Positions 52,566-60,793 of a stretch of DNA of 64,000 bases are shown piece after piece; position 1 is the stretch's first letter, and each line of letters starts with the position of its first letter. Below the pieces are notes generated by a model. The model did no database searches. It saw only the letters and a list, made by a program, of their open reading frames with translations, and was not told the DNA's origin. The translations under genes and the position numbers were made by a program. Origin of the DNA: Chitinophagaceae bacterium (lineage in GTDB: Bacteria > Bacteroidota > Bacteroidia > Chitinophagales > Chitinophagaceae); contig JAFKGQ010000019.1 of the NCBI GenBank assembly GCA_017307755.1, forward strand, positions 67,001 through 131,000, read 5' to 3'.

Positions 52566-52923
52566 TGTGACAAGTATTGCATGTGATTGTCAGGGTGCCA
52601 TCTTCCAGGTTTGGGTGTTTGAGTTTAAAGTATTGTTTATTGATCCGCATGGTCATACGCATCATGGTCCTCGCCATCTCTTTTTCGGGTTTTGCGTCGC
52701 TGGCATAATCCAGCTGATGGGAGCCTTCCTTTTCGGCGTGACAGAAGCCACAGGACACGCCCAGGGCATCCGATATCTCGTCCACCATGATCTTTGACAT
52801 GGCCTTGGAACTTATATTCCTGGGCAGGACTTTTAGGTTCTGATACTCCCCTTTGGGAGGGCTGATGGCTGCGCTGCATGCGAGCAGGACAACGATGATA
52901 CAGATAATGATGGTCTTTGTCAT
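52528..52923 (-). CDS. Diheme c-type cytochrome lipoprotein (photosynthetic-reaction-centre cytochrome-like)
   Basis: 131 residues. Lipobox LLAC (Cys16) predicts a lipid anchor. Two heme c motifs are present: CGFCH at 58-62 and CNTCH at 115-119. The arrangement VLPRNISSKAMSKIMVDEISDALGVSCGFCH, then LDYASDAKPEKEMARTMMRMTMRINKQYF, matches the small Bacteroidota proteins assigned to the PF02276 cytochrome family. Axial Met ligands could come from the MMRMTM helix. It should carry electrons in the periplasm. It lies 5 bp after the YceI gene and overlaps the next gene. Confidence 0.85.
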   Translation of the reverse strand: MTKTIIICIIVVLLACSAAISPPKGEYQNLKVLPRNISSKAMSKIMVDEISDALGVSCGFCHAEKEGSHQLDYASDAKPEKEMARTMMRMTMRINKQYFKLKHPNLEDGTLTITCNTCHNGQPHPDNVSEK

Positions 52924-52928
52924 ATTTT

Positions 52929-53465
52929 TTATTTTGCAAAAACATCCAGGTTCACTTCCAGCTCATCAGAGATAGTGCTGGTACCGCCTACGTCGAATTC
53001 CTTTCTTTTTAACATAAACGCCCCTTTGAAAAGATAGCCTCCTTTGACTGCTGATGCTGAAAAAGGGAACGATATGTCCTTCACATGATCCTTGATGGTC
53101 AGCTTACCTGACAAAAGCCAGAAACCGGACTTGTTCGAAGGGGCTACCTTTGTCGAAACAAAATGTATCCTGGGATAATGCTGTGTGTCGAAATAGTGCT
53201 CCCCTCTCAGGTGGTCATCCCTCATTGAATTATCCGTATTGACCGTGCCGGCATCGATGGTGATGTCGAATACTGCGTCCTGTGGTTTTACCGGATCAAA
53301 CCTGATATCCCCATTTATACCCTTAAATTGACCACCCACGGGTATCCCAAAGTTCCTGATCTTGAAATTTATTAACGATTGGTCCTCTACAGGCTTGAAC
53401 TGGGACCGGGCCGTTTCTGCTGCAAATAAGAACAGCACCAGCCACAAACGAGATCTTTTTTCCAT
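52929..53465 (-). CDS. YceI-family lipocalin-like periplasmic protein
   Basis: 178 residues with a signal peptide. The YceI barrel is recognisable from SLINFKIRNFGIPVGGQFKG, IRFDPVKPQDAVFDITIDAGTVNTDNSMRDDHLRGEHYFDTQHYPRIHFVST and GKLTIKDHVKDISFPF. Proteins of this family bind long isoprenoid or other amphiphilic molecules and are often encoded beside cytochromes. Here the neighbours are a diheme cytochrome (5 bp downstream) and a phosphoesterase (2 bp upstream), which fits a periplasmic redox or quinone-linked role, by inference. Confidence 0.92.
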   Translation of the reverse strand: MEKRSRLWLVLFLFAAETARSQFKPVEDQSLINFKIRNFGIPVGGQFKGINGDIRFDPVKPQDAVFDITIDAGTVNTDNSMRDDHLRGEHYFDTQHYPRIHFVSTKVAPSNKSGFWLLSGKLTIKDHVKDISFPFSASAVKGGYLFKGAFMLKRKEFDVGGTSTISDELEVNLDVFAK

Positions 53466-53467
53466 AA

Positions 53468-54478
53468 TTACTGGGCAACTGTTTTTTCGGTGTTTTCGAT
53501 CAGCGGCACATCCGTGATAGCCAGGGTATGATCATGTTCGACATAGTGTACGCTGGTAAGACCCAGAAGGCGCTGTAGTTTGTCTGCCGGCACTTTCATG
53601 GGACCTGCTGATGGCGCCGCACCGGGCTGTGGCTGGGGGAATGCGGTGGATGTAGCCGTATGAAAGGTAATATTACCTTCTACCTTTAACATCGTCTGAT
53701 GGATATGTCCGTTCAATACGGACACTGACCCAAACCGTTTGAGGAAGGAAAGCGCCCGCTCGCTATCCCTGGTTCCCCATCCCCATTGAGGATAGACAGA
53801 CCATAAAGGGATATGTGCAAAAACGACAATGGGGGTGCTGTCAGTCAGCCCTTTCAGGTCATCTTCCAGCCATTTCAACTGTGCGTCACCCAGCACCCCA
53901 AGCCCTCCTTCGGCTGTGTTCACTACGTTTACCAGGCCGATGAAATGTACGCCGTTCTTATCAAAACTATACCAGCCGTCGCCCTTCGTATCTTTCCCAT
54001 ACCGTTGGAGATATTGCTTACCATTGTCGTTCAATACGTCATGTTCCCCCGGCACATAGAAGATCCTGTCTGTCTTAACGGACTTCAACATCTGGTCCAG
54101 CGTGTCGAATTCCTCGGCCTGTGCAAGATGGGACAGGTCCCCTGTGTGTAATACAAAAGAGGGCTGGACAGGCATGCCATTGATCTTTGCGATAGCGGCC
54201 TGCAGGGTGCCTGTCACGTCGGGGTTGGCAGGCTTATTAAAGCCTATATGGCTGTCGCTGATCTGGACAAAGCTAAAGTCGTTGGGAGGGATGATCAACC
54301 CTTCTCTGATCTTCCCTGTGCCTCTGTCCAGGATCTGGCTCATACCCATGGCCTTCAGGCTTCCGCCGCTCATCAGCCATAATACGCCTGTTCCGGCCCA
54401 GGCCATGCATTTGATAAACCCTCTCCTGTCGACGCCGTCCTCATTATGGTCATTGTGGGTGATGTTGTCTTTGTTCAT
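53468..54478 (-). CDS. Tat-type calcineurin-like metallophosphoesterase
   Basis: 336 residues. An N-terminal twin-arginine signal is present (DRRGFIKCMAWAGTGVLWLM). The dinuclear metal-binding motifs of metallophosphoesterases follow in order: ISDSHIG, HTGDLSH, PGEHD (Glu where most have Asn in GNHD), VFAHIPLW and LNGHIHQ. It is exported folded with its metals and would hydrolyse a phosphoester in the periplasm; the substrate is unknown. First gene of a four-gene minus-strand operon with YceI, cytochrome and the hydrolase-like protein. Confidence 0.9.
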   Translation of the reverse strand: MNKDNITHNDHNEDGVDRRGFIKCMAWAGTGVLWLMSGGSLKAMGMSQILDRGTGKIREGLIIPPNDFSFVQISDSHIGFNKPANPDVTGTLQAAIAKINGMPVQPSFVLHTGDLSHLAQAEEFDTLDQMLKSVKTDRIFYVPGEHDVLNDNGKQYLQRYGKDTKGDGWYSFDKNGVHFIGLVNVVNTAEGGLGVLGDAQLKWLEDDLKGLTDSTPIVVFAHIPLWSVYPQWGWGTRDSERALSFLKRFGSVSVLNGHIHQTMLKVEGNITFHTATSTAFPQPQPGAAPSAGPMKVPADKLQRLLGLTSVHYVEHDHTLAITDVPLIENTEKTVAQ

Positions 54479-54636
54479 ACTGTGTTTTTTATCAGGTACA
54501 AAAAAAGATAATCCCCGGATGGCCGCCCAATCATTTACATGAAGTACCCCGCTCGCGTGATCATCCAGGGCTATTCATTCATCAAGGAATTTCCATACAT
54601 GGTGGAAAATCAGGGGGAACAGTAGCAAAAGCCCAT

Positions 54637-54644
54637 TAAATTTG
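54637..54644 (+). promoter_or_regulatory. Likely -7 element for the second LytS gene
   Basis: TAAATTTG fits TAnnTTTG exactly and lies 18 bp before the ATG at 54663. No clear -33 TTTG is seen upstream. Confidence 0.45.
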
Positions 54645-54662
54645 GGGCTGCAATCATAATTA

Positions 54663-55679
54663 ATGAGAAAGTTTAACAAATGGATCGATCTTATATGGTG
54701 GGCAGTCTTGTACCTTTTCTGGGTATTTGTGCTCCAGGATCGATCCTTTACTTTTTCCAGGTCACTGACGATCCAGTTTTGTTACCTGATATTTATAGCG
54801 GCCAATTATTATTTTCATATCGCCTTTGCCGTACCCAGGTTCCTGTATCGTAAGCAATATCCTGTATACGGTCTGTTACTCATATCGGGCCTCCTTGTCA
54901 CGGCGCTGCTGCGTGTCCCTCTGGTGCTGTACATGAACCGTCACTTTTTCCATATCCCTGGTCCTCAGCCGCCCATAGCTAACATATTCTTTTCGTCCCT
55001 GTTAAACATTTCCATCTGGGTGGGAGCCCTCCTTGCCGTCAAGCTGACCATGAACCACCTTCGTCTGCAACAACACATGAGCGAAATGGAGAAGGAGAAG
55101 ATAAAAGCCGAACTCGACTTTCTGAATGCGCAGTTCAATCCTCACTTCTTATTCAATTCCATCAACTCTATTTACGCCCATATCGACAAACACAACCCGA
55201 CGGCAAGGAATATGTTGTTAAGCTTTTCCGAGATGCTGCGATATCAACTGTACGATTGCAATACCCATCGCATCAGCGTGGATAAGGAAATAAGCTATAT
55301 CAGGAATTATGTAGCCATACAACAAGCAAGAAAGGATAGTAGTCTGCAGGTCTGTCTGCACATCGGACAGGACGTAACGGGATTTTTTATCGCTCCGCTG
55401 TTATTTGTCGCCTTTATTGAAAATGCCTTTAAGTATGTCGGCAATAGTGAAGAAAAAGAGAACAGGGTAAACATCCGGTTTGAAAAACACGAGGATTGCC
55501 TCACCTTTACCTGTGTCAATACACGCGAGCCGGGGGCCAGAGCAGGCATCAACCACAAGGGCATCGGTATCGCCAATGCCAGGCGCAGGATGGCGTTGCT
55601 TTACCCCGGCAAACATGAGCTGCATATCGCCGACAACGAATGTATGTATGAAGTAACCGTTAACCTTCAATTATCATGA
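54663..55679 (+). CDS. LytS/YehU-type sensor histidine kinase
   Basis: 338 residues. Four membrane segments lie between residues 10 and 135, then a coiled coil and the His_kinase motif LNAQFNPHFLFNSINSIYAHI with the phospho-acceptor His. The ATPase N-box is AFIENAFKYVG and the G-box GIGIANARRRM. No extra sensor domain is present. Its stop overlaps the ATG of the LytTR regulator (ATGA), so the pair is co-translated. It is one of two such pairs in the window (the other at 11.0-12.8 kb). Confidence 0.93.
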   Translation: MRKFNKWIDLIWWAVLYLFWVFVLQDRSFTFSRSLTIQFCYLIFIAANYYFHIAFAVPRFLYRKQYPVYGLLLISGLLVTALLRVPLVLYMNRHFFHIPGPQPPIANIFFSSLLNISIWVGALLAVKLTMNHLRLQQHMSEMEKEKIKAELDFLNAQFNPHFLFNSINSIYAHIDKHNPTARNMLLSFSEMLRYQLYDCNTHRISVDKEISYIRNYVAIQQARKDSSLQVCLHIGQDVTGFFIAPLLFVAFIENAFKYVGNSEEKENRVNIRFEKHEDCLTFTCVNTREPGARAGINHKGIGIANARRRMALLYPGKHELHIADNECMYEVTVNLQLS

Positions 55680-56380
55680 ACTTACAATGCATCATAGTAG
55701 ATGATGAGCCGGACGCCCGGCGGCTGCTGGAAGAATACATCGGGGATGTGGGCTTCCTTCAATTAGTAGGCAAGGCGGAGAACCCTCTGAAGGCGGGTGC
55801 GCTTTTGAACAATCAACGGGTGGACCTGATGTTCCTGGACGTGAACATGCCCAAGATGAGCGGCATCGAATTCCTCCGCAGTTCACGCACCTTGCCGCCT
55901 ACCATTATGACGACGGCTTATACGGAATATGCCATCGAAGGGTTTGAACTGGATGTACTGGATTACCTGGTCAAACCCATCTCTTTTGAAAGGTTTCTCA
56001 AGGCATGTAATAAGGCCAGGGAATTCAAACTATTCCAGACAGACCGGCAGACCGCCGACCACTTTTTTGTAAAATGTGACGGACGGATAGAAAAAGTGCT
56101 CTATGACGAACTGGTATTTGTGGAGGCCATGCTCAATTACATCGTCTTGCATACGGAAACCAGGAAACTCATGGTCCATCTCACCATCAAAGGCATTTCA
56201 GAACAGCTGCCCCCCAACCATTTCCTGAAGATCCACAAGTCCACCATCATCAATATCAATAAGGTAAAAAGTATTGAAGGTAATGAGGTCAACCTGGGCA
56301 AGGCAAAGGCCGTCATCAGCCAGAGTCTCCAGGAAAGCGTAATAAAAGAGATCATCCGGGACAGGATGCTAAAAAGGTAA
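55676..56380 (+). CDS. LytTR-family response regulator
   Basis: 234 residues. Receiver domain 1-120: acidic DDE near residue 10, phospho-acceptor Asp55 in LMFLDVNMPKMSG, conserved Lys in YLVKPI. LytTR DNA-binding domain about 130-230 (DELVFVEAMLNYIVLHTETRKLMV, FLKIHKSTIININKVKSIEGNEV). Partner of the preceding kinase. It is convergent with the AraC gene, whose stop lies 12 bp away. Confidence 0.94.
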   Translation: MNLQCIIVDDEPDARRLLEEYIGDVGFLQLVGKAENPLKAGALLNNQRVDLMFLDVNMPKMSGIEFLRSSRTLPPTIMTTAYTEYAIEGFELDVLDYLVKPISFERFLKACNKAREFKLFQTDRQTADHFFVKCDGRIEKVLYDELVFVEAMLNYIVLHTETRKLMVHLTIKGISEQLPPNHFLKIHKSTIININKVKSIEGNEVNLGKAKAVISQSLQESVIKEIIRDRMLKR

Positions 56381-56394
56381 ACCCTGACAGGGTT
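56380..56394. terminator. Short hairpin between convergent LytTR and AraC genes
   Basis: AACCCTG and CAGGGTT around a single A form a 7-bp inverted repeat exactly between the two stops. There is no T-run, so terminator activity is uncertain. Confidence 0.3.
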
Positions 56395-57289
56395 ACTTCC
56401 GGATGGCGTAGGGGGTAATACCGAATTTCTTTTTGAAAGCGTTGTTGAAGTGCTGGGGTGATGCATACCCCAGCTCGTAGGATATCTCGGCCGCCGTCTT
56501 TTCCGTGTCACGCAGGTATTGATAGGCCAGCTGCAGGCGTTGTTCGGTGAGATAGCCGAATACGGTGTTGTTAAAGGTTTCTTTAAAACCCCGTTTAAGT
56601 TTGTATTCATTCAACCCCACCGTCCTTGCTATTTCCGAAAGATTGGGCGGACAGTGCAGCCGCTGGTTGATCAGGTCGCGTACGGCGATCAGTTTTTCCT
56701 TATCGGTCTTGTTCTTTATAAAGACTTCCTTTTTGTCGGCAGCCTGCTTACAGGCTTCCGCAGACAACACCAGCAACTCGATACTTTTGGAAAGAAGAAA
56801 GAGTTTTTTTAGATGATCGGCGTAGTTACAATGGACTATCTGTTGTATGACCTGGTGAATATGGGTGTCGATCGCTCCCCATTCTTCGGAAAGCATCACG
56901 CTGTTACCTTTTATGATCTCATCGGAAAATCTTTTTAGCTGATCGTCCCCGTTTTGCGTAAACTGGATAAACAAATCTCTGGGGAATTGGACGCCAAAGG
57001 TTTCCAGCTCCAGGGTCCTGTTTTCCACCACCATGTCGAATTCTTTGGAGTACATGATATTGTGATGTCCTCCGATAAGATGATAGGTCTTATCCAACTG
57101 CTGGTAGGAAAAGCTGTAGTTGCCTTTTAACCCAAAATGCAATCGGACAACGTCGGTCCTGCTGCTGGCGGGGCGGCTGACAAAATCTTCGAATTTCATG
57201 ACGCCATGCCCCATTCGGATATTGTCGAATTCCCAGACAGTGTAATCCATTGTACCCTTTTCCAGCCGGATATGTTGCTTGTCTTCCAT
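56393..57289 (-). CDS. AraC-family transcriptional regulator
   Basis: 298 residues. The N-terminal 190 residues show a cupin-like sensor domain without a named family. The C-terminal AraC double helix-turn-helix is clear (about 200-298): NLSEIARTVGLNEYKLKRGFKETF, then AAEISYELGYASPQHFNNAFKKKFGITPYAIRK. It starts 15 bp after the VOC gene on the same strand, so the two are probably one unit and the regulator may respond to the compound handled by the VOC protein. Confidence 0.92.
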   Translation of the reverse strand: MEDKQHIRLEKGTMDYTVWEFDNIRMGHGVMKFEDFVSRPASSRTDVVRLHFGLKGNYSFSYQQLDKTYHLIGGHHNIMYSKEFDMVVENRTLELETFGVQFPRDLFIQFTQNGDDQLKRFSDEIIKGNSVMLSEEWGAIDTHIHQVIQQIVHCNYADHLKKLFLLSKSIELLVLSAEACKQAADKKEVFIKNKTDKEKLIAVRDLINQRLHCPPNLSEIARTVGLNEYKLKRGFKETFNNTVFGYLTEQRLQLAYQYLRDTEKTAAEISYELGYASPQHFNNAFKKKFGITPYAIRK

Positions 57290-57304
57290 GGCGCTGTAAA
57301 GATA

Positions 57305-57697
57305 CTAATTTGCCGGCTGCAGCAAGTCCCATTGGTTGCCGTACAGGTCTTCAAATACGGCTACTGTCCCATAAGGCTGGTCTTCCGGAGGTCTGACAAT
57401 CCGGACGCCGTCTGTCTGCATCTGACGATAGTCTCTCCAAAAGTCGTCCGTGAATAAAAAGAAAGACACTCTACCCCCTGTCTGATGACCCACTGCCGCC
57501 TGCTGCTCCTCGTTATCCGCTTTTGCCAGCAGCAGACGGGTTTCGGATGAGCCTTTGGGGGCCACCAGCACCCAACGCTTTGTTGGTGTGAGCGGAGTGT
57601 CCTCGATGAGGTCGAACTTAAGCGTTTTGGTGTAGAAGGCGATGGCTTCGTCGTAGTCCCTGACCACCAGGGTTACATTGGCAATTTTCTGTTTCAT
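57305..57697 (-). CDS. VOC-family (glyoxalase/bleomycin-resistance-type) protein
   Basis: 130 residues made of two beta-alpha-beta-beta-beta modules: VTLVVRDYDEAIAFYTKTLKFDLIEDTP, then GGRVSFFLFTDDFWRDYRQMQTDGVRIVRPPEDQPYGTVAVFEDLYGNQWDLLQ. The metal sites expected in glyoxalases are only partly visible (Glu in VFEDLYGN). Members of this superfamily bind or convert small organic molecules. It is the first gene of the VOC-AraC unit and lies 33 bp from the next gene upstream. Confidence 0.9.
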   Translation of the reverse strand: MKQKIANVTLVVRDYDEAIAFYTKTLKFDLIEDTPLTPTKRWVLVAPKGSSETRLLLAKADNEEQQAAVGHQTGGRVSFFLFTDDFWRDYRQMQTDGVRIVRPPEDQPYGTVAVFEDLYGNQWDLLQPAN

Positions 57698-57730
57698 AGG
57701 GTGAAGATATCGCTTTACGGGCAGTCTGCA

Positions 57731-58147
57731 TTAGTGCAGCACGGCCTGACGGTTCACCTGTGTTTCGGTGTGGATACTGATGCTGGAGGATACTCTTTCC
57801 CTTCCTCCCGTAACGATGACCTGGTAGTCGCCATCCTCCAGTTGATTGAAGTCATACAGGCTGACATATTCCTGACCGGCGATGTTCTCATAGAAATAGA
57901 CATCGTCCTTTTTGCGGATGGTGATCGTCGCACGGCGGCCATTAGGGTTGGAGAAAGCGATACGGAATTTCATAACGCTTTTATCGGGCTGATAAACGTT
58001 CAGTTGTAAATGAGGCGTCTCCAGAGAGTCCAGCAGAGCATTGACCTTTTGTATGGAATGGATGGCAGCGTGGTAGTTCTGAGCAAATCCGGCGGTAGAC
58101 AGGCCGATAATAAGGATACAAGTTCCAAGGATAGTACGTGTTGTCAT
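57731..58147 (-). CDS. Small secreted protein of unknown function
   Basis: 138 residues with a cleavable signal peptide ending GFAQN. The mature part is beta-rich (LQLNVYQPDKSVMKFRIAFSNP, RRATITIRKKDDVYFYENI, LYDFNQLEDGDYQVIVTGGRERVSSSISIHT), like an Ig-like or T9SS-associated sandwich. No domain is recognised and no sorting signal is visible. A perfect 16-bp palindrome lies 28 bp upstream of its start, which suggests its own regulation. Confidence 0.65.
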   Translation of the reverse strand: MTTRTILGTCILIIGLSTAGFAQNYHAAIHSIQKVNALLDSLETPHLQLNVYQPDKSVMKFRIAFSNPNGRRATITIRKKDDVYFYENIAGQEYVSLYDFNQLEDGDYQVIVTGGRERVSSSISIHTETQVNRQAVLH

Positions 58148-58174
58148 TTTGAACGGTTTGTTTTTCGAGATAGG

Positions 58175-58190
58175 ATAACAGCGCTGTTAT
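58175..58190. promoter_or_regulatory. Perfect 16-bp palindrome, candidate operator
   Basis: ATAACAGCGCTGTTAT is a complete palindrome, 28 bp upstream of the start of the small secreted protein gene. GATCTTTG a little further upstream (minus strand, near 58206-58213) resembles a -7 box, which would place the palindrome in the early 5' leader. A short T-rich stretch follows it on the plus strand. Confidence 0.5.
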
Positions 58191-58263
58191 TTTGTTTTGT
58201 CGCCGCAAAGATCGCGGGTATCTATTACCTCTGTGTTATGGAGTGGTTAAGAATAGATGACCT

Positions 58264-59607
58264 TTACCGGTCCTGGCGGACCGGGATTTGGTTAGACAAC
58301 GCAGGCGTCCGCCAAACAATAACACGCCAGGCAAGTTCCGCGGAGATCAGCATCCCGATGGATATCAGCGCGGGCATGGCCATGCTGCCGGAGGAATAGA
58401 GTGCGCCTGAGAGGGCAATGACATAGACGGCTACGGGTAGCAAAAGCATCAGGAAAAGCCCCTTGTTTCCCAGAGGGATCCTGAACGGGCGATGCGCCTT
58501 TGGCTGTCTGATCCGTAATACGAACAGTGTCACGAATTCCAATGACAGCCCCGCGCCGTACAAGACAATGTCCATGACCACCAGGTCTTCAAAGGTCCAA
58601 AGGATAAGTATGCTGACAACGACGGAAGAGGCGATGATGGACAAATAGGGTGTACGATACCGGGAGTGAAGTCTGCAAAGCCAGGAGGGCAGCAAACTAT
58701 CGGCGGCCATTACCTGCGGCACCCTGGATACGGACAGCAGTACGGCGGAATAAAGCCCCAGGGTGCTGGCCATGCCTCCCGCGGCCAGGAGAGCGCCCAG
58801 CCACCAGCCGCCCGTCAGGGCGCCAAGGACAGGCCATTTACCATTGTCCAACATCTCAGCGCTGACACCGCTGCGATGCACAGCCAGCGCAGCCAGGATA
58901 TAGACGCCTACAATAAGGACAAATGCGAGACTGATAGATAAGAAGTAGGACCGGGCAGGTCTTCGTACTTCCCCTGCATAGGTGGTGGCATTATCCCAAC
59001 CGATGAAATTCCACATTACGGTGTAAAGTCCCATGGCGATGGGAGAAAACCCAAGACCATGCAGAGAAGGCGTTGGAATGGCGCTTCCCGGGCTATGACG
59101 CATCAACAAAACGATAAATAATACTACAAAGGGCACCAATACAACGATGCCCAGGAAAACGGATGTTTTTCCAACGGGTACGATACCTAAAATATTCAAC
59201 AGTGCCGAAGACCAGATGATCAGCAGACAAATGAGCACCTTATAGGCGGCTATCGCAGGGAAAAAGTAGGCTGCATATCCCATAAACAATACGGGATAAA
59301 TGGCTAGATCGATAAACGTATACAACCATGTCCACCATCCTTCATAAAAAGCCCATCGTATACCCAAGGCCCGTTTTACCCATTGGTAATAGCCGCCGGT
59401 GACAGGCATGAGACTGTTCAGTTCCAGCACGGTGAGGATCGTGGGCACATCCCATAATAGAGGGGTCACCAGCAATAACAGCAGAGCGCCCTGGTTGCCG
59501 ACATAGGTAAATAATGATTCCAGCCCGTATGGTCCACCAGAGACAGTGAGGAAAATAATAGCAGCTAACTGCAGGGGACGAAGTTTGTTGGCGGATGATG
59601 AAGGCAT
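58264..59607 (-). CDS. APC-family amino acid permease
   Basis: 447 residues from ATG 59607; the longer frame to 59775 would run through the GlsB gene. About 12 membrane segments. The family start is clear: FLTVSGGPYGLESL, then TPLLWDVPTILTVLELNSLMPVTGGYYQWVKRALG. An AVHRSGVS loop and an IRQPKAHRPFRIPLG cytoplasmic segment fit the APC superfamily. It should exchange or import an amino acid or amine; the substrate is unknown. GlsB-like gene lies 44 bp upstream. Confidence 0.92.
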   Translation of the reverse strand: MPSSSANKLRPLQLAAIIFLTVSGGPYGLESLFTYVGNQGALLLLLVTPLLWDVPTILTVLELNSLMPVTGGYYQWVKRALGIRWAFYEGWWTWLYTFIDLAIYPVLFMGYAAYFFPAIAAYKVLICLLIIWSSALLNILGIVPVGKTSVFLGIVVLVPFVVLFIVLLMRHSPGSAIPTPSLHGLGFSPIAMGLYTVMWNFIGWDNATTYAGEVRRPARSYFLSISLAFVLIVGVYILAALAVHRSGVSAEMLDNGKWPVLGALTGGWWLGALLAAGGMASTLGLYSAVLLSVSRVPQVMAADSLLPSWLCRLHSRYRTPYLSIIASSVVVSILILWTFEDLVVMDIVLYGAGLSLEFVTLFVLRIRQPKAHRPFRIPLGNKGLFLMLLLPVAVYVIALSGALYSSGSMAMPALISIGMLISAELAWRVIVWRTPALSNQIPVRQDR

Positions 59608-59651
59608 GGGATTAAAAATAAAGAGAAAATCCCAAGCAGAAGATAATATCC

Positions 59652-59903
59652 TCAGGACTTGCTGTCCAACGCAATGTTCAGAACACCCAGTATAAAGATG
59701 GCGCCCAACGCACCTGTCAGCGTAGCACCGATCCATCCGCCGCCCAGGACAGCACCTAATTTGTCCAGACACCAATATCCTACAAATCCTCCCAATATTC
59801 CCACTATCAGATTACCCGGCAAACCAAGATTGCCACCCTCAAAAATCCTGCTGCCTAACCATCCGGACAATATGCCAATGATCACTGTAGCTGCTATTTC
59901 CAT
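59652..59903 (-). CDS. GlsB/YeaQ/YmgE-family membrane protein
   Basis: 83 residues with three hydrophobic segments and the glycine-rich signature IIGILSGWLGSRIFEGGNLGLPGNLIVGILGGFVGYW. These small transglycosylase-associated proteins are stress-induced inner-membrane proteins of unknown mechanism. The gene lies upstream of the permease on the same strand. Direct CCGGTAA repeats sit 63-80 bp upstream of its start. Confidence 0.9.
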   Translation of the reverse strand: MEIAATVIIGILSGWLGSRIFEGGNLGLPGNLIVGILGGFVGYWCLDKLGAVLGGGWIGATLTGALGAIFILGVLNIALDSKS

Positions 59904-60012
59904 GGTTTATGTTTTAGGTGCTCTTTTTTGCGAAGTTGTTGGCCGGAGGAGTCGATATTTTACAGACCGGTAATTGCCGGTAAACGTTTCGTTGAAAAAA
60001 TAAAATTTTAAT

Positions 60013-60030
60013 TAAATGAACATTCATTTA
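60013..60030. promoter_or_regulatory. TetR operator 1 (upstream of the TetR gene)
   Basis: TAAATGAA-CA-TTCATTTA is a perfect 8-bp inverted repeat with a 2-bp centre. It abuts a TATATTTG promoter box and lies 55 bp upstream of the TetR start. A near-identical site precedes the MFS gene at 60763. Confidence 0.75.
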
Positions 60031-60036
60031 TATTTG
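60029..60036 (+). promoter_or_regulatory. -7 element for the TetR gene
   Basis: TATATTTG fits TAnnTTTG and overlaps the end of operator 1 by two bases, so bound repressor would block RNA polymerase. A second TATATTTG at 60073-60080 lies 5 bp before the ATG and is a less likely promoter. Confidence 0.5.
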
Positions 60037-60085
60037 CTTATGGAAAAACTAACTATCCATGGGGTCAACACTTATATTTGCATTC

Positions 60086-60742
60086 ATGAGGACAAGGGAT
60101 GAAAATAAAATAGAAGCCATTTACAGAGAAGCCTTAAAAATGCTTGTCAATGAAGGCTTTGACGGCTTTAGTATACAAAAGCTGGCGAAAGTGGCAGGTG
60201 TCTCTCCGGCGACTATCTATATTTACTTTTCGGACAAGGAAGATCTGCTGCTGCAATTGCACAAACGGGAAATGGATAAGTATTTCGGCTATGTGATGAA
60301 GGATTTTGACCCGGAAATGGACTTTGCCACGGGGCTGGCTCACCAATGGAAAAGGAGAGCGGAGTATGTCATCAGACATTCTGACGAAGCCCATTTTATG
60401 GAGAATTTTAGGTTTACACCCCTGCTGCCTAAGGCGGCCAAAATGCGGGACCCCCGTTTCTCCGAGATGATGAAACGCTTCGTCACCAAGGCCATAAGAA
60501 ATAAAGAGCTGGTTACCATGCCTTTTGAAGTATATTGGTCCGTAGCCTTCTCTCCCTTGTACAACCTGGTGAGATTTCACAAGGCGGGTATGAGTCTGAC
60601 TGGTGAAAAATTTGAACTGACGGACGAAATGCTGACACAGACCCTTTCCCTGGTGTTGAAAGCGCTAAAACCAGGCGATGAAGAGCCCGTACCGGAGATT
60701 ACCTGTATAAATACGAGCTTAAAACATCCCGATACCAAATAA
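60086..60742 (+). CDS. TetR/AcrR-family transcriptional repressor
   Basis: 218 residues from ATG 60086; the ATG at 60059 adds a hydrophobic nonapeptide and lies in the promoter region. The N-terminal helix-turn-helix is typical: ALKMLVNEGFDGFSIQKLAKVAGVSPATIYIYFSDKEDLL (residues about 14-55). The C-terminal ligand domain has a KRRAEYVIRHSDEAHFMENFRF stretch. It probably represses itself and the MFS gene 51 bp downstream through the matching operators and is released by a compound exported by that transporter. Confidence 0.94.
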   Translation: MRTRDENKIEAIYREALKMLVNEGFDGFSIQKLAKVAGVSPATIYIYFSDKEDLLLQLHKREMDKYFGYVMKDFDPEMDFATGLAHQWKRRAEYVIRHSDEAHFMENFRFTPLLPKAAKMRDPRFSEMMKRFVTKAIRNKELVTMPFEVYWSVAFSPLYNLVRFHKAGMSLTGEKFELTDEMLTQTLSLVLKALKPGDEEPVPEITCINTSLKHPDTK

Positions 60743-60762
60743 CTTTTTTTTGCTTATATAAT

Positions 60763-60780
60763 TAAACGAACATTCATTTA
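60763..60780. promoter_or_regulatory. TetR operator 2 (upstream of the MFS gene)
   Basis: TAAACGAA-CA-TTCATTTA matches operator 1 in all but one base (T to C) and lies 13 bp before the MFS ATG. The right half with the CA centre is identical. Confidence 0.75.
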
Positions 60781-60793
60781 TTACTTTATCTGT

